This document shows positions 25,147 to 36,671 of a stretch of 64,000 bases of DNA, piece after piece (position 1 is the first letter of the stretch; every line of letters starts with the position of its first letter). Location: contig NZ_CP015614.1 in the NCBI RefSeq assembly GCF_000635915.2, positions 479,501 through 543,500 on the forward strand, written 5' to 3'. The DNA is from Brevundimonas naejangsanensis. GTDB taxonomy: Bacteria > Pseudomonadota > Alphaproteobacteria > Caulobacterales > Caulobacteraceae. The position numbers were made by a program, and so were the translations under genes. Under the pieces are notes generated by a model. That model searched no databases. It was given only the letters and a program-made list of their open reading frames with translations, and had not been told where the DNA came from.

Positions 25147-25790
25147 CCGCATCAAAGGGCCTGCCCACCGTCCCGGCCTACGCCCTGCCGACCGAGGCGG
25201 ATATCCCCGCCTCGCGCGCCCAGTGGACGTTGCAGCGGGATCGCGCCGCCCTGCTGGTCCATGACATGCAGCGCTATTTCATGCGCCCCTATGCGCCGGG
25301 CGCCGAGCCGCTGCCCGGCCTGATCGCCAACATCGCCCGGTTGATCGCAGCGGCGCGGGCGGCGGGCGTGCCCGTCTTCTACACCGCCCAGCACGGCGAT
25401 CAGGACCGCCGCGACCGGGGCCTGCAGGCCGACCTGTGGGGACCGGGCATGAGCCGCACGCCTGAGCATGAAGACATCCTGCCCGACTTGGCCCCGGCGC
25501 CGGGCGACTTTCCCCTGGTCAAGCACCGCTATAGCGCCTTTCAGCGCAGCAACCTCGAGACGCTGATGCGGGTGCGGGGGCGGGACCAGCTGATCGTCTG
25601 CGGCGTCTACGCCCACATCGGCTGCCAGCTGACGGCGGCCGAGGCGTTTCAGCGCGATATCGAACCCTTCTTCGTCGCCGATGCGCTTGGCGACTTCTCG
25701 CGCGACAAGCATATGGGCGCGGTGGCCTGGGCCGCCGACACCTGCGCCGTGGCCCTTTCGACGGCGCGCGTTCTGGAACGACTGACATGA
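25143..25790 (+). CDS. entB: Isochorismatase, without fused carrier domain
   Basis: A 215-residue isochorismatase with a GTG start overlapping the entE stop (GTGA). It shows [15 protein letters not shown], the catalytic Asp in [13 protein letters not shown], the [13 protein letters not shown] segment with the catalytic Lys, and [15 protein letters not shown]. It hydrolyses isochorismate to 2,3-dihydro-2,3-dihydroxybenzoate plus pyruvate. E. coli EntB continues for about 70 residues as an aryl carrier; here the protein stops at LERLT and the carrier is a separate overlapping gene. Confidence 0.95.
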   Translation: MTASKGLPTVPAYALPTEADIPASRAQWTLQRDRAALLVHDMQRYFMRPYAPGAEPLPGLIANIARLIAAARAAGVPVFYTAQHGDQDRRDRGLQADLWGPGMSRTPEHEDILPDLAPAPGDFPLVKHRYSAFQRSNLETLMRVRGRDQLIVCGVYAHIGCQLTAAEAFQRDIEPFFVADALGDFSRDKHMGAVAWAADTCAVALSTARVLERLT

Positions 25791-26050
25791 CCAAGCTGAC
25801 CCCGCAGGATCTGACGCTGGAGCGGATGCGCGCCGATGTCGCCGCCCTGCTGCATGAAACGCCGGATTCCATCCTGGACGACGACAATCTGATGGACCTG
25901 GGCGTCGATTCCTTGCGCGCCCTCAACCTGTCGCTGGCGTGGAGCGAGGCCGTGCCGCTGGAGTTCAGCGAACTGGCCGAACACACCACGCTCGCAGGCT
26001 GGTGGAGCGTGGTTCAGGCGCGCCTGCGCGCCGCCGGTCACGACGCCTGA
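25787..26050 (+). CDS. Stand-alone aryl carrier protein for 2,3-dihydroxybenzoate
   Basis: An 87-residue carrier. The phosphopantetheine attachment Ser lies in NLMDLGVDSLRALNLSLAW, with the helix-1 region LERMRADVAALLHETP and a C-terminal helix TLAGWWSVVQARLRAAG. It corresponds to the C-terminal domain of EntB but is encoded separately, overlapping the isochorismatase stop by 4 bases (ATGA). EntE should charge it and the EntF condensation domain should take the acyl group. No phosphopantetheinyl transferase gene (entD-like) is in the window. Confidence 0.92.
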   Translation: MTKLTPQDLTLERMRADVAALLHETPDSILDDDNLMDLGVDSLRALNLSLAWSEAVPLEFSELAEHTTLAGWWSVVQARLRAAGHDA

Positions 26051-26060
26051 CGCCTGTATC

Positions 26061-29947
<3,887 letters not shown>

Positions 29948-29951
<4 letters not shown>

Positions 29952-30718
29952 GAGACAGCGGACTGTCCGGCCGTCTGGCCCTGGTCACGGGCGCGGGCGG
30001 CGGCATCGGCGCGGCGGTGGTGCGCCTGCTGGTCGAGGAGGGCGCGCGCGTGGTCGCCACCGACCTGCCGTCCACCGCACTGTCAGGTCTGGCCTTCCTG
30101 AAGGGCGTCCGCATCGAGCCGCTGGACGTATCCGACGGCGCGGCGGTCGAGGCCCTGTTCGAGCGCATCGAGGGCGAGGACGGCCCCATCGACCTGGTGG
30201 CAAGCGTGGCGGGCGTCCTGTCCAATGTGACGGTGGATCAGACCTCGGACGCCGAATGGCGCCGCGTCTTCGCGGTCAATACGGATGGGCCTTTCCACCT
30301 GGGCCGTGAAGTTTCGCGCCGGATGGGCGAGCGAGGCAAGGGGGCCTTCGTCACCGTCAGCTCCAATGCTGCGGGCGTGCCGCGTCATGCGATGGCGGCC
30401 TATGCCGCGTCCAAGGCGGCGGCGACCATGTTCACCCGCTGTCTGGGGCTGGAGTTGGGGCCCAAGGGCGTCCGCTGCAACATCGTCGCCCCGGGCTCGA
30501 CCCTGACGCCGATGCAGACGGGCATGTGGGCGGATGAAGATGGCGCCGCCCGCGTCATCGCCGGCTCGCCCGAGACGTTCAAGGCGGGCATCCCGCTGCA
30601 GAAGCTGGCGACGCCCGAAGACATCGCCGAGGCTGTGGTCTTCCTGCTGTCCGACCGCGCCGCCCACATCACCATGACGGATCTCTATGTCGACGGCGGA
30701 GCCACGCTGCGGGCCTGA
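29948..30718 (+). CDS. entA: 2,3-dihydro-2,3-dihydroxybenzoate dehydrogenase
   Basis: A 256-residue SDR. It has [19 protein letters not shown] (NAD site), LVASVAGVL, catalytic Ser in [22 protein letters not shown] and [16 protein letters not shown]. The last segment is characteristic of EntA/DhbA. It oxidises 2,3-dihydro-2,3-dihydroxybenzoate to 2,3-dihydroxybenzoate with NAD+. It overlaps the NRPS stop by 4 bases and is the last gene of the operon. The frame extends upstream to 29813 inside the NRPS, but those residues are a shadow. No siderophore exporter or TonB receptor follows. Confidence 0.94.
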
Positions 30719-30735
30719 ACTGCAGCGGAGCCGTT

Positions 30736-31632
30736 TCAGGACATGGGCGGGGGAGGCGGCGTGCGGTCGGGCGGCAGGGGGATGAACTCCTGATCGTCCA
30801 TGTCGGGCAGCTTCATGCGCCCGGCGCGCCAGTCAGCCTTGGCCTGTTCGATCCGGTCCTGCGACGAAGAAACGAAGTTCCACTCGATGAAACGCTCTCC
30901 CACCGGCTCGCCGCCCAGCACCATGACGGTGGTCGGCTGCAGGGCGTGGATGACCGATGGCGATCCCTTGGACAGCACCGCCATCTGCCCGTGGCCCAGG
31001 GGCCTGCCGTCGTCGATCTCGACCAGCCCCTGAACGACGTAGACGGCGCTTTCGGAATGGTCGGTCGGGGTCTGGAACCGGGCGCCGGGCTCAAGCTCCA
31101 GGTGCAGGTAGTGCAGGGGCGAGAAGGTGCTGACGCCCGCCTTCATGCCCATGGTCTCGCCCGCGACCAGACGGCCTTTGACGCCGTTCTCGATCCAGGT
31201 CGGCAGGTCGCCGGGGACGACGTGCTGGAAGGAGGGATCGATCTCTTCCTGACCATTGGGCAGGGCGACCCAGGCCTGGATGCCTTCAAGACGCAGACCC
31301 TCCATCCGCGCCCGCTCAAAGCGTTCGGAGTGGGTGACGCCGCTGCCGGCGGTCATCCAGTTGACCTCGGCCGGGCGGATGTCCTGCTGGACGCCCAGGC
31401 TGTCGCGGTGGGTGATCTCGCCGTCGAACAGATAGGTCAGGGTCGAGATGCCGATGTGCGGGTGCGGACGGACGTCGACCGTCTTGGGAATGCCCGCAGG
31501 CATATCCACCGGGCCCATATGGTCAAAGAAGACGAAGGGGCCGACCATGCGGCGCTTGGCGTAGGGCAGGACGCGGCCGACTTCAAAGCCGCCGAGGTCT
31601 TTGCGGCGCTGGTCGATGACGAGTTCGATCAT
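30736..31632 (-). CDS. Pirin family protein
   Basis: A 298-residue bicupin. Seen: GPFVFFDHMGPVDMPAG, the metal-ligand region VRPHPHIGISTLTYLFDGEI followed by THRDS, EVNWMTAGSGVTHSER, and a C-terminal cupin with VYVVQGLVEIDD. Pirins bind iron through three His and one Glu; some (YhhW) act as quercetin 2,3-dioxygenases. AAGGAGG precedes the ATG at 31632. It is downstream of a second pirin on the same strand with a strong hairpin between them. The C-terminus ends in a Pro-rich tail (PPDRTPPPPPMS). Confidence 0.95.
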   Translation of the reverse strand: MIELVIDQRRKDLGGFEVGRVLPYAKRRMVGPFVFFDHMGPVDMPAGIPKTVDVRPHPHIGISTLTYLFDGEITHRDSLGVQQDIRPAEVNWMTAGSGVTHSERFERARMEGLRLEGIQAWVALPNGQEEIDPSFQHVVPGDLPTWIENGVKGRLVAGETMGMKAGVSTFSPLHYLHLELEPGARFQTPTDHSESAVYVVQGLVEIDDGRPLGHGQMAVLSKGSPSVIHALQPTTVMVLGGEPVGERFIEWNFVSSSQDRIEQAKADWRAGRMKLPDMDDQEFIPLPPDRTPPPPPMS

Positions 31633-31653
31633 GGGGGGCCTCCTTGAAAGGGC

Positions 31654-31679
31654 GGCGGCCCGGCGATGGCCGGGCCGCC
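31654..31679. other. Strong hairpin between the two pirin genes
   Basis: Perfect 11-bp stem GGCGGCCCGGC / GCCGGGCCGCC with tetraloop GATG. There is no T tract on either strand, so attenuation or transcript stabilisation between the pirins is more likely than full termination. Confidence 0.6.
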
Positions 31680-31693
31680 TGTTGCTTAGTGTG

Positions 31694-32566
31694 TCACGCT
31701 GCGGCGGGGATGTCGCCGAAGCGGCCGCTGTTGAAGTCCGTGATGGCGGTGCGGATCTCGTCCTCGCTGTTCATCACGAAGGGGCCATAGCCGACGATGG
31801 GCTCGTCGATCGGCTCTCCGGTCAGGATCAGCAGGGTCGTGTCCGTATCGGCGCTCAGGGTCACGCTGTCGCCTTGGCGGTCCAGCAGCAGGGCCTCGGC
31901 GGCGCCGGCCGGCTGGTCGCCGTTGACGGTGACATGGCCCGACAGAACCACCACCATGGCCGTGTGGCCTTCGGGCAGATCCAGCGTCGTCTCGGCGTCC
32001 CGGTTCAACCGCACGTCCCACACATTGATGGGGGTGAAGGTGGTGGCCGGGCCTTTGGAGCCCTCCATCGCGCCGGCGATGATCCGCGCGGTCCCTGCAT
32101 TGTCAGGCAGAGCGACAGACGGAATGTCGGCGTTCAGGATCGCCTGGTAGCCGGGGCGGGTCATCTTGTCCTTGGCGGGCAGGTTGACCCACAGCTGGAC
32201 CATGCGGAACGGGCCGCCGGTGCGCGAGAAGGCCGGGGAATGGAACTCCTCGTGCAGGATGCCGCCGCCCGCCGTCATCCACTGGACGTCGCCGGGGCCG
32301 ATGATCCCGCCCTGGCCGGTCGAGTCGCGGTGCTCGACCTCGCCGTCATAGACGATGGTCACGGTCTCGAAGCCGCGGTGCGGATGCTGGCCCACGCCGC
32401 GCCGCTCGGTCGTCGGCTCGAAGTTGTACGGACCGGCGTAGTCGAGCAGCAGGAAGGGGCTGACCTGTTTGCCCACCGCGTTGTAGGAAAACAGCGAACG
32501 GACGGGGAAGCCGTCGCCGACCCAGTGGCCGCGTTCGTTGCCGTAACGGCCCAGAACCTTCTTCAT
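31694..32566 (-). CDS. Pirin family protein, second copy
   Basis: A 290-residue bicupin. It has FLLLDYAGPYNF, the metal-binding GQHPHRGFETVTIVYDGEVE followed by HRDS, DVQWMTAGGGILHEEF, and a C-terminal cupin (AMVVVLSGHVTVNG) ending in GPFVMNSEDEIRTAITDFNSG, typical of the longer pirin subgroup. GGAGACA lies 7 bases upstream of the ATG at 32566; the frame extending to 32896 runs back through the LysR gene and is a shadow. It is the first gene transcribed away from the LysR promoter, so LysR control is likely. Confidence 0.95.
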   Translation of the reverse strand: MKKVLGRYGNERGHWVGDGFPVRSLFSYNAVGKQVSPFLLLDYAGPYNFEPTTERRGVGQHPHRGFETVTIVYDGEVEHRDSTGQGGIIGPGDVQWMTAGGGILHEEFHSPAFSRTGGPFRMVQLWVNLPAKDKMTRPGYQAILNADIPSVALPDNAGTARIIAGAMEGSKGPATTFTPINVWDVRLNRDAETTLDLPEGHTAMVVVLSGHVTVNGDQPAGAAEALLLDRQGDSVTLSADTDTTLLILTGEPIDEPIVGYGPFVMNSEDEIRTAITDFNSGRFGDIPAAA

Positions 32567-32674
32567 GGTCTTGTCTCCATTCGTTGGATCGGCCGCTGGG
32601 GGCAGGGCCGATCGCGTTGGAGACTTTATGACGCTGGAACGCCGGGCTGGACAGATTGCGAAATCGCCTCGCTG

Positions 32675-32692
32675 CGTCCTATCAATAGGACG
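32675..32692. promoter_or_regulatory. Perfect palindrome at the LysR start, probable LysR operator
   Basis: CGTCCTAT-CA-ATAGGACG, 8-bp arms, ending at the base before the lysR ATG in the 126-bp divergent gap with the pirin. A possible promoter TTGCGA-N18-TATCAA (32656-32685) overlaps it, which would make the LysR message nearly leaderless. Confidence 0.6.
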
Positions 32693-33649
32693 ATGAGAGA
32701 CCTTAACGACCTCTATTATTTCGTGCAGGTGGTGGACCACCTCGGCTTCGCCCCGGCGGCGCGGGCGCTGGGGATGCAGAAATCCAAGCTCAGCCGCCGC
32801 ATCGCTGCGCTGGAACACCAGTTGGGCACGCGGCTGATCCAGCGGTCCTCGCGCAGGTTCTCCGTCACCGAGATCGGTCAGGCCTATTACCAGCACTGCC
32901 TCGCCATGCTGGTCGAAGCCGAGGCCGCTCAGGCCCTGATCGACGGCGCCCGGTCCGAGCCGTGCGGCACGATCCGCGTCGCCTGCGCGCCCGGCCTGCT
33001 GACCTATCAGATGAGCGGGCTGATCGTGCGCTTCATGGCCCTGTATCCCGAGCTAGAGGTGCAGCTTCACAGCACCAGCCGCCGGGTGGACGTCATCGGC
33101 GAGGGGTTCGACCTGGCCATCCGCGTTCGCGAGCCGCCGCTGGAGCAGACTGATCTGGTCATGCGCAAACTGGACGAGAGCGTGCATCGCCTGGTCGCCA
33201 GTCCGGACCTGATCGCCCGCATGGGAGCGCCGACCGGCCCGGCGGATCTGGCGGGCTGGCCCAGCGTGGATTTCGGCCCGGCGCATCGCGATCATGTATG
33301 GGCCCTGCACCATAAGGACGGCATGACGGCGTCGGTGCGCCATGCGCCGCGTCTTGTCACCGACGACCTGCACATGCTGCACGAAGGCGCTCTGAACGGC
33401 CTGGGCGTGGCCCTGCTGCCCAGCGTGGCGGTGATGCGCGACCTTGAGGCGGGGCGGCTGATCGACCTGCTGCCGGACTGGCGGCCCAAGAAGTGGATCG
33501 TCCACGCGGTCTTCCCGTCCCGGCGTGGGCTGCTGCCTTCGGTGCGCATGCTGCTGGATTTTCTGGTCGAGGGTTGCGCCGAGCAGCAAATTCACGGCGA
33601 AAGGCTGTCGTCGCCTGATATGGCGGCGCTAGCGAAGACGAAGGACTGA
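32693..33649 (+). CDS. LysR-family transcriptional regulator
   Basis: A 318-residue regulator. The N-terminal winged HTH is DLNDLYYFVQVVDHLGFAPA then ARALGMQKSKLSRRIAALE, followed by LGTRLIQRSSRRFSVTEIG. The effector domain has TIRVACAPGLLTYQM and DLAIRVREPPLEQTDLV, then a late GVALLPSVAVMRDLEAGRL. LysR members of this type often regulate divergent pirins and adjacent quinone or FMN reductases, both present here. The ATG at 32693 is chosen at the HTH; the long upstream frame is a pirin shadow. One base separates its stop from the next ATG. Confidence 0.94.
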   Translation: MRDLNDLYYFVQVVDHLGFAPAARALGMQKSKLSRRIAALEHQLGTRLIQRSSRRFSVTEIGQAYYQHCLAMLVEAEAAQALIDGARSEPCGTIRVACAPGLLTYQMSGLIVRFMALYPELEVQLHSTSRRVDVIGEGFDLAIRVREPPLEQTDLVMRKLDESVHRLVASPDLIARMGAPTGPADLAGWPSVDFGPAHRDHVWALHHKDGMTASVRHAPRLVTDDLHMLHEGALNGLGVALLPSVAVMRDLEAGRLIDLLPDWRPKKWIVHAVFPSRRGLLPSVRMLLDFLVEGCAEQQIHGERLSSPDMAALAKTKD

Positions 33650-33650
33650 A

Positions 33651-34208
33651 ATGCGCCTGGTCGGACTGTCGGGCAGCCTGAGGGCGGCCTCCTACAACAG
33701 CGCCCTTTTGCGCGCGGCGCAGGAGACGGCCCCGCCGGACGTGGAGCTGATCGCCGCGACCATTCACGGCATCCCTCTTTATGACGGCGACCTGGAGGCT
33801 GAGCAGGGTCTGCCCGACGCCGTGGTCGCGCTGAAGGATCTGATCGCCGACAGCGACGGACTGATGCTGTTCACGCCCGAATACAACAACTCCATCCCCG
33901 GCCCGTTCAAGAACGCCATCGACTGGCTGAGCCGGCCCAGTTCAGACATCGCACGGGTGTTCGGCGGGCGGCCGGTGGCGGTGCTGGGCGCCTCGCCCGG
34001 ACCGTTCGGGACGCTGATGAGCCAGGCGGCCTGGCTGCCGGTGCTGCGCACCCTGGGCGCGGCGCCCTGGTTCGGGGCAAGGGTGATGGTCACACGCGCG
34101 GGCGACGCCTTCGACGCCGAGGGGCGCCTGATCGACGCAGATACGCGCCGTCGCCTGACCGCCTTCGTCGCCGGTTTCGCTGATCACTGCCGGGGGCTGT
34201 CGGCATGA
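33651..34208 (+). CDS. NADPH-dependent FMN reductase (flavodoxin-like, chromate/quinone reductase type)
   Basis: A 185-residue flavodoxin-fold protein. It begins MRLVGLSGSLRAASYNSALL (FMN phosphate loop GSLRxxSxN), then LMLFTPEYNNSIPGPFKNAI (PEYN motif) and DWLSRP, and AVLGASPGPFGTLMSQ. Family members reduce FMN, quinones or chromate with NADPH. It starts one base after lysR and overlaps the GNAT gene by 4 bases, forming a lysR-reductase-GNAT operon. Oxidative or electrophile defence is a reasonable theme with the pirins, by inference. Confidence 0.92.
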   Translation: MRLVGLSGSLRAASYNSALLRAAQETAPPDVELIAATIHGIPLYDGDLEAEQGLPDAVVALKDLIADSDGLMLFTPEYNNSIPGPFKNAIDWLSRPSSDIARVFGGRPVAVLGASPGPFGTLMSQAAWLPVLRTLGAAPWFGARVMVTRAGDAFDAEGRLIDADTRRRLTAFVAGFADHCRGLSA

Positions 34209-34690
34209 GCGGGGAAGCCTTCGCCATCGTCGCCTATCGGCCGGAGCATCGCGACGCCTGGCGGACCCTGAACGAAGCCTGGCTGGCCGAGGGCGGCTTC
34301 GCCATCGAAGCCAAGGACCGCAAGGTGCTGGGCGACCCCGAGGGGCAGATCCTGACGCCGGGCGGCCGCATCTTCTTCGTCGAGCAGGCGGGTCAGGCCG
34401 TCGGCTGCTGCGCCCTGATGGCGATGGACGACGGCGGCTATGAGGTCGCCAAGATGACTATTGCGCCGTTCGCGCGCGGTCAGGGGCTGTCGCGCCGGCT
34501 GCTGGACGCCTGCGAGGCGGCGGCCCGCGAGGCGGGCGCGCATCGTCTCTATCTGGAGACCAGTTCGACGCTCGGCCCGGCGCTGGCGCTTTATGACAGC
34601 TTCGGCTTTGTCCGCCTGCCGCCGCGCGACACGCCCTATGTTCGGGCCGACGTCTTCATGGAGAAGACGCTGGGTTTCTCCTCCCCATGA
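34205..34690 (+). CDS. GNAT family N-acetyltransferase
   Basis: A 161-residue acetyltransferase. It shows FVEQAGQAVGCCALMAMDDG, YEVAKMTIAPFARGQGLSRR (acetyl-CoA loop RGQGLSRRLL) and HRLYLETSSTLGPALALYDSFGF. The substrate is unknown. It overlaps the FMN reductase stop by 4 bases. Its last codons (FSSP-stop) lie inside the palindromic element at 34681-34799, so the element has supplied the 3' end of the gene or inserted at its stop. Confidence 0.9.
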   Translation: MSGEAFAIVAYRPEHRDAWRTLNEAWLAEGGFAIEAKDRKVLGDPEGQILTPGGRIFFVEQAGQAVGCCALMAMDDGGYEVAKMTIAPFARGQGLSRRLLDACEAAAREAGAHRLYLETSSTLGPALALYDSFGFVRLPPRDTPYVRADVFMEKTLGFSSP

Positions 34691-34799
34691 CATGGGGAGG
34701 TGGATCGGCGGCCTAGCCGCCGAGACGGAGGGGCCGCTTGGTTCCGTAGCTCTAAGCCCCTCCACCGCTACGCGGTCCCCCTCCCCACGCAGTGGGGAG
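34681..34799. repeat. Palindromic intergenic element between convergent genes
   Basis: Outer hairpins CTCCCCATG-A-CATGGGGAG (34681-34699) and CTCCCCAC-GCA-GTGGGGAG (34781-34799) flank an inner CGGCGGC-CTA-GCCGCCG. It overlaps the GNAT stop and ends 9 bases before the ABC permease stop, so it can terminate both. Confidence 0.8.
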
Positions 34800-34807
34800 G
34801 AAAGATT

Positions 34808-35671
34808 CTACTCCTTCGACAGGTCCTGCCGCTGGAACCACGCCAGGGCCAGAAGGAAGGGGCCGAAACTCCATAGCGCTAGTCCCGCGATGGCGCGCCA
34901 GGCGGCGCCTGCGGGGACTAGGGCGGCCTCCATGCCGCCCTTGATCAGAAGCTTCAGCACTTCATAGGCGTCGCCGGGCAACAGCAGCATCGTCGCCCAG
35001 TCGCCCATCTGCCAGCCGAACAGCGGGCTCAGCTTGGCCAGGAAGAACTGGCCGACGCCGATGACCAGGGGCACGAACAGCGCCGCCAGCAGGGACCGCG
35101 TCACTGTCGCCGCCAGCAGGCTGAGCAGCAGGAACTGCACCACCCGCACATAGGACAGAAGCGCCAGCAGGCCGAACGCCTGCGCCTGTTCGCCGCCGAA
35201 GCCGAAGGTGAAGCTGCGTCCGAAGATCACGCCCTTGGCGACATCGGCGCCCAGGCCGGCGATCAATAGCAGGATCAACCCGGCCAGGGTCATCAGCTTG
35301 ACCGCGCCCACCTTGCCCATGATCAGGTTCGGCCGGGTGTTGCGCGCCGTGATCAACCGCCAGGTCTCCCAGCGGTAGTCGCCGGCGAAGACGGTGGCCG
35401 CGCCGATCAACAGGAAGGCCAGCACGCCCGGATTGGCCAGCCCGCCGGCCGCATCGACCAGCGACTGGCCCAGATCGACGGCGCTGGCGGTCAGTTTCAG
35501 TTCGACCGGCAGGGTCTGCATCGCCCCGTCCATCTTGGACCGAATGAACAGGAAGCTTGCGGTCGCCAGCCCCAGCGAGATCAGGGGCACGAACACGACG
35601 CTCCAGAACACCGCCGTGCGGTTCTGCAGCAGGCGCCAGGTTTCGGCGCGGATGGCGTCAGCCAGCATCAT
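34808..35671 (-). CDS. ABC-2 type transporter permease
   Basis: A 287-residue membrane protein with about six helices: VFWSVVFVPLISLGLATASF, NPGVLAFLLIGAATVFAG, LMTLAGLILLLIAGLGADVA, FGLLALLSYVRVVQFLLLSL, LLAALFVPLVIGVGQFFLA, and a C-terminal AGLALWSFGPFLLALAWF. It pairs with the ATPase encoded upstream, whose stop overlaps its ATG (ATGA at 35671); AGGAGG lies 7 bases before that ATG. The substrate cannot be told. The frame extends to 35977 as a shadow of the ATPase gene. Confidence 0.9.
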   Translation of the reverse strand: MMLADAIRAETWRLLQNRTAVFWSVVFVPLISLGLATASFLFIRSKMDGAMQTLPVELKLTASAVDLGQSLVDAAGGLANPGVLAFLLIGAATVFAGDYRWETWRLITARNTRPNLIMGKVGAVKLMTLAGLILLLIAGLGADVAKGVIFGRSFTFGFGGEQAQAFGLLALLSYVRVVQFLLLSLLAATVTRSLLAALFVPLVIGVGQFFLAKLSPLFGWQMGDWATMLLLPGDAYEVLKLLIKGGMEAALVPAGAAWRAIAGLALWSFGPFLLALAWFQRQDLSKE

Positions 35672-36567
35672 GGGCGGCCTCCTGCGGCGGAAGAGGTTTC
35701 GGTCATGAAGACGCTTTCCAGATCGGCGCCGACCCAGCGGGCCTCGTCGATGTCCACGCCCTGTTCGATCAGGGCGCGCAGCAGGGCAGGGGCCTCGGCG
35801 CGGGAAATGGCGGCCATGACGGCGTCGTCCTGAACGCTGCCCCGCTCGCCCAGCACGGCCATGACCTTGGCCAGCGGCGTGGCGGACAGGCGCAGGCGCT
35901 CGCCCGAGGCGGTCAGGTCGCTGACCTTGCCCTCGGCCGCCAGCTTGCCCCGGTTCAGAATGGCGACGCGGTCGCACACGCGCTGGACCTCCAGCAGCTG
36001 GTGGCTGGCCAGAACGACGGTGACGCCGTCGTCGTCGGCCAGGCTGCGGATCAAGGCGCGCATCTCCTGAATGCCGGGGGGATCCATGCCGCTGGTCGGT
36101 TCATCCAGGATGACCAGATCGGGCCGGGTCATCAGGGCGGCGGCGACGCCGAGCCGTTGCATCATCCCGACCGAGAAGCCGCGCACCTTGCGGTCGGCCG
36201 CCTCGGCCAGGCCGACCCGATCCAGCCAGCGGTCGGTCTCAGCGTCAGCGCCCATGCCGTGCGCCAGCGCCAGCCAGCGCAGCGCCTGACGCGCGGTTAG
36301 ATAGGGCGGATAGCGCGGCGTCTCGATCATCGAGCCCATGCGCCGGGTCACGGCCGGATCGCCGGCGTGCTGGCCCATCACCCGCACCTCGCCGGCCGTG
36401 GGCCGGATCAGGCCCAGCAGGATGCGGAACAGGGTCGACTTGCCCGCGCCGTTGGGCCCCAGCACCCCATAGACCCCGCCGCGCGGTATGCTGAGACTGA
36501 GGCCGTCAAGGGCGCGCACCGCGCCATAGGTCTTGGTCAGGCCGTTCGTTTCGATAACGCTGGTCAT
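35668..36567 (-). CDS. ABC transporter ATP-binding protein
   Basis: A 299-residue ATPase. Walker A is GPNGAGKST, the signature is VRGFSVGMMQRLGVAAAL, Walker B is LVILDEPTSGMDP, and the H-loop is VLASHQLLE. It energises the ABC-2 permease encoded next on the same strand. A 65-residue C-terminal extension after the nucleotide domain (ERGSVQDDAVMAAISRAEAP) is usual for this exporter class. The start at 36567 (MTSVIETNGLTKTYG) is chosen at the domain boundary; no clear Shine-Dalgarno is seen, and a frame runs to 36639. Confidence 0.92.
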   Translation of the reverse strand: MTSVIETNGLTKTYGAVRALDGLSLSIPRGGVYGVLGPNGAGKSTLFRILLGLIRPTAGEVRVMGQHAGDPAVTRRMGSMIETPRYPPYLTARQALRWLALAHGMGADAETDRWLDRVGLAEAADRKVRGFSVGMMQRLGVAAALMTRPDLVILDEPTSGMDPPGIQEMRALIRSLADDDGVTVVLASHQLLEVQRVCDRVAILNRGKLAAEGKVSDLTASGERLRLSATPLAKVMAVLGERGSVQDDAVMAAISRAEAPALLRALIEQGVDIDEARWVGADLESVFMTETSSAAGGRP

Positions 36568-36671
36568 GAAGGGGAACGTGGCCCGCGGTTGAAAAACCGG
36601 CAAGCCGTCTTCTGTCTGTCGCGGATTAAGCTTAGGCAATGTTCGCGAAAGTCGGTTTGTCGGAGTTCCTC

